Shown in pieces: positions 6,265 through 6,401 of a DNA stretch of 6,401 nucleotides. The stretch lies in assembly GCA_013153655.1 (NCBI GenBank), contig JAADEB010000067.1, positions 1-6,401 of the forward strand, in the 5' to 3' direction. Under the pieces are notes generated by a model. That model made no database searches. It saw only the letters and a list, made by a program, of their open reading frames with translations, and was not told the DNA's origin. How positions within the stretch are numbered: the stretch's first letter is position 1; the number at the start of each line of letters is the position of its first letter. The translations under genes were made by a program, and so were the position numbers. Source of the DNA: Chlorobiota bacterium. Lineage in GTDB: Bacteria; Bacteroidota; Bacteroidia; Flavobacteriales; Flavobacteriaceae.

Positions 6265-6288
6265 GTTAAATCGTTAAATCGTTAAACC
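6265..6288. repeat. 8-bp tandem repeat, three units (GTTAAATC)
   Basis: Three units in phase read GTTAAATC, GTTAAATC, GTTAAACC. The array begins only four bases after the 7-bp array ends and repeats the 8-mer seen at 6166-6173. Confidence 0.75.
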
Positions 6289-6294
6289 GAATAA

Positions 6295-6307
6295 GCGGCT
6301 TCGCCGC
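6295..6307. other. Short GC hairpin GCGGC-TTC-GCCGC
   Basis: A perfect 5-bp GC stem closes a TTC loop in otherwise AT-rich DNA. No T-run follows on either strand, so it is not a standard terminator, although it is the most stable small structure after the U32 gene. Confidence 0.5.
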
Positions 6308-6317
6308 ACCTGTACAT

Positions 6318-6346
6318 GCCTGAAATAAGTTGACCGTTTTCGAGGC
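6318..6346. other. Imperfect 8-bp hairpin upstream of the last gene start
   Basis: GCCTGAAA (6318-6325) can pair with TTTC and AGGC (6338-6341 and 6343-6346), with a single bulged G between them and a 12-base loop. It lies about 50 bp before the ATG at 6396 and could be part of a leader or an operator. No function is evident. Confidence 0.3.
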
Positions 6347-6395
6347 TGTTTCCTACGAGCAAATAACCTAATTAACCCCTAAAAATTTAATCATT

Positions 6396-6401
6396 ATGAA
6401 A
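6396..6401 (+). CDS. Probable start of a further gene (first two codons only)
   Basis: ATGAAA at the right edge would begin a protein with Met-Lys. The bases before it (AAAAATTTAATCATT) resemble the A/T-rich upstream region of the exported barrel gene, which begins with the same ATCATTATGAAA string. A Met-Lys start in this setting often opens a signal peptide, but nothing beyond the second codon is visible, so product and reality of the gene remain open. Confidence 0.45.

Larger units (their letters stand above)
6151..6395. other. Noncoding region rich in microrepeats
   Basis: About 245 bp between the U32 gene and the next likely start hold no credible coding frame. The first half consists almost wholly of short tandem repeats of unit length 8, 6, 7 and 8. 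The second half carries two small hairpins (6295-6307 and 6318-6346) and an A/T-rich stretch before the ATG at 6396. I see no clear TAnnTTTG promoter for the next gene and no hairpin followed by a T-run that would act as a standard terminator. Confidence 0.7.

Noticed and set aside
6330..6361. TTG at 6330 with TACGAGCA 21 bases downstream as a promoter for the last gene
   Set aside because: The second box matches only the initial TA of TAnnTTTG, so it is not a credible -7 element.
1..6401. CRISPR array, tRNA, rRNA or insertion sequence
   Set aside because: No spaced direct repeats of CRISPR size, no cloverleaf or rRNA motifs, and no transposase or terminal inverted repeats were seen.

Overview
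The window looks like a chromosomal piece of a Bacteroidota (Bacteroidetes) genome. Three things point there: promoters of the TAnnTTTG type, genes that start without a strong Shine-Dalgarno but with A/T-rich upstream bases (for example ATCATTATGAAA, seen twice), and protein families typical of the phylum. The coding DNA is fairly GC-rich and the intergenic DNA is AT-rich. I cannot name a genus.

Left half, minus strand (about 16-3193): a vitamin B12 uptake operon read from right to left. A TATATTTG promoter box lies just upstream of a textbook cobalamin riboswitch (3020-3180). Next come a short hairpin with GGAGG in its loop, a BtuB-type TonB-dependent outer-membrane receptor (1157-2974), and 31 bp later a BtuG-type surface lipoprotein with a beta-propeller sequence (16-1125). 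In Bacteroides, BtuG sits on BtuB as a high-affinity B12-capturing lid. The pair under a B12 sensor therefore forms a complete surface capture and import module. The periplasmic and inner-membrane parts (BtuF, BtuCD) are not in the window and may lie beyond the left edge.

Middle (3181-3572): an AT-rich divergent intergenic region. It holds the promoter of the B12 operon, a probable promoter for the rightward gene, and a pair of 11-bp direct repeats spaced exactly 21 bp apart. The rightward gene (3573-4820) encodes an exported protein with a small N-terminal alpha/beta domain carrying a CxxxC pair, followed by what reads as an outer-membrane beta-barrel. I recognise it only as a conserved uncharacterised type.

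Right part (4883-6401): a TATCTTTG promoter box drives a U32-family protein (4909-6150) most like TrhP, the prephenate-dependent tRNA uridine-34 hydroxylation enzyme. It is followed by about 245 bp of noncoding DNA with back-to-back microrepeat tracts of unit length 8, 6, 7 and 8, two small hairpins, and probably the first two codons of a further gene at the right edge.

The window is mostly well-explained biology. The points most worth a second look are the riboswitch expression platform (GGAGG in a hairpin loop), the uncharacterised barrel protein, and the mixed-period microrepeats.
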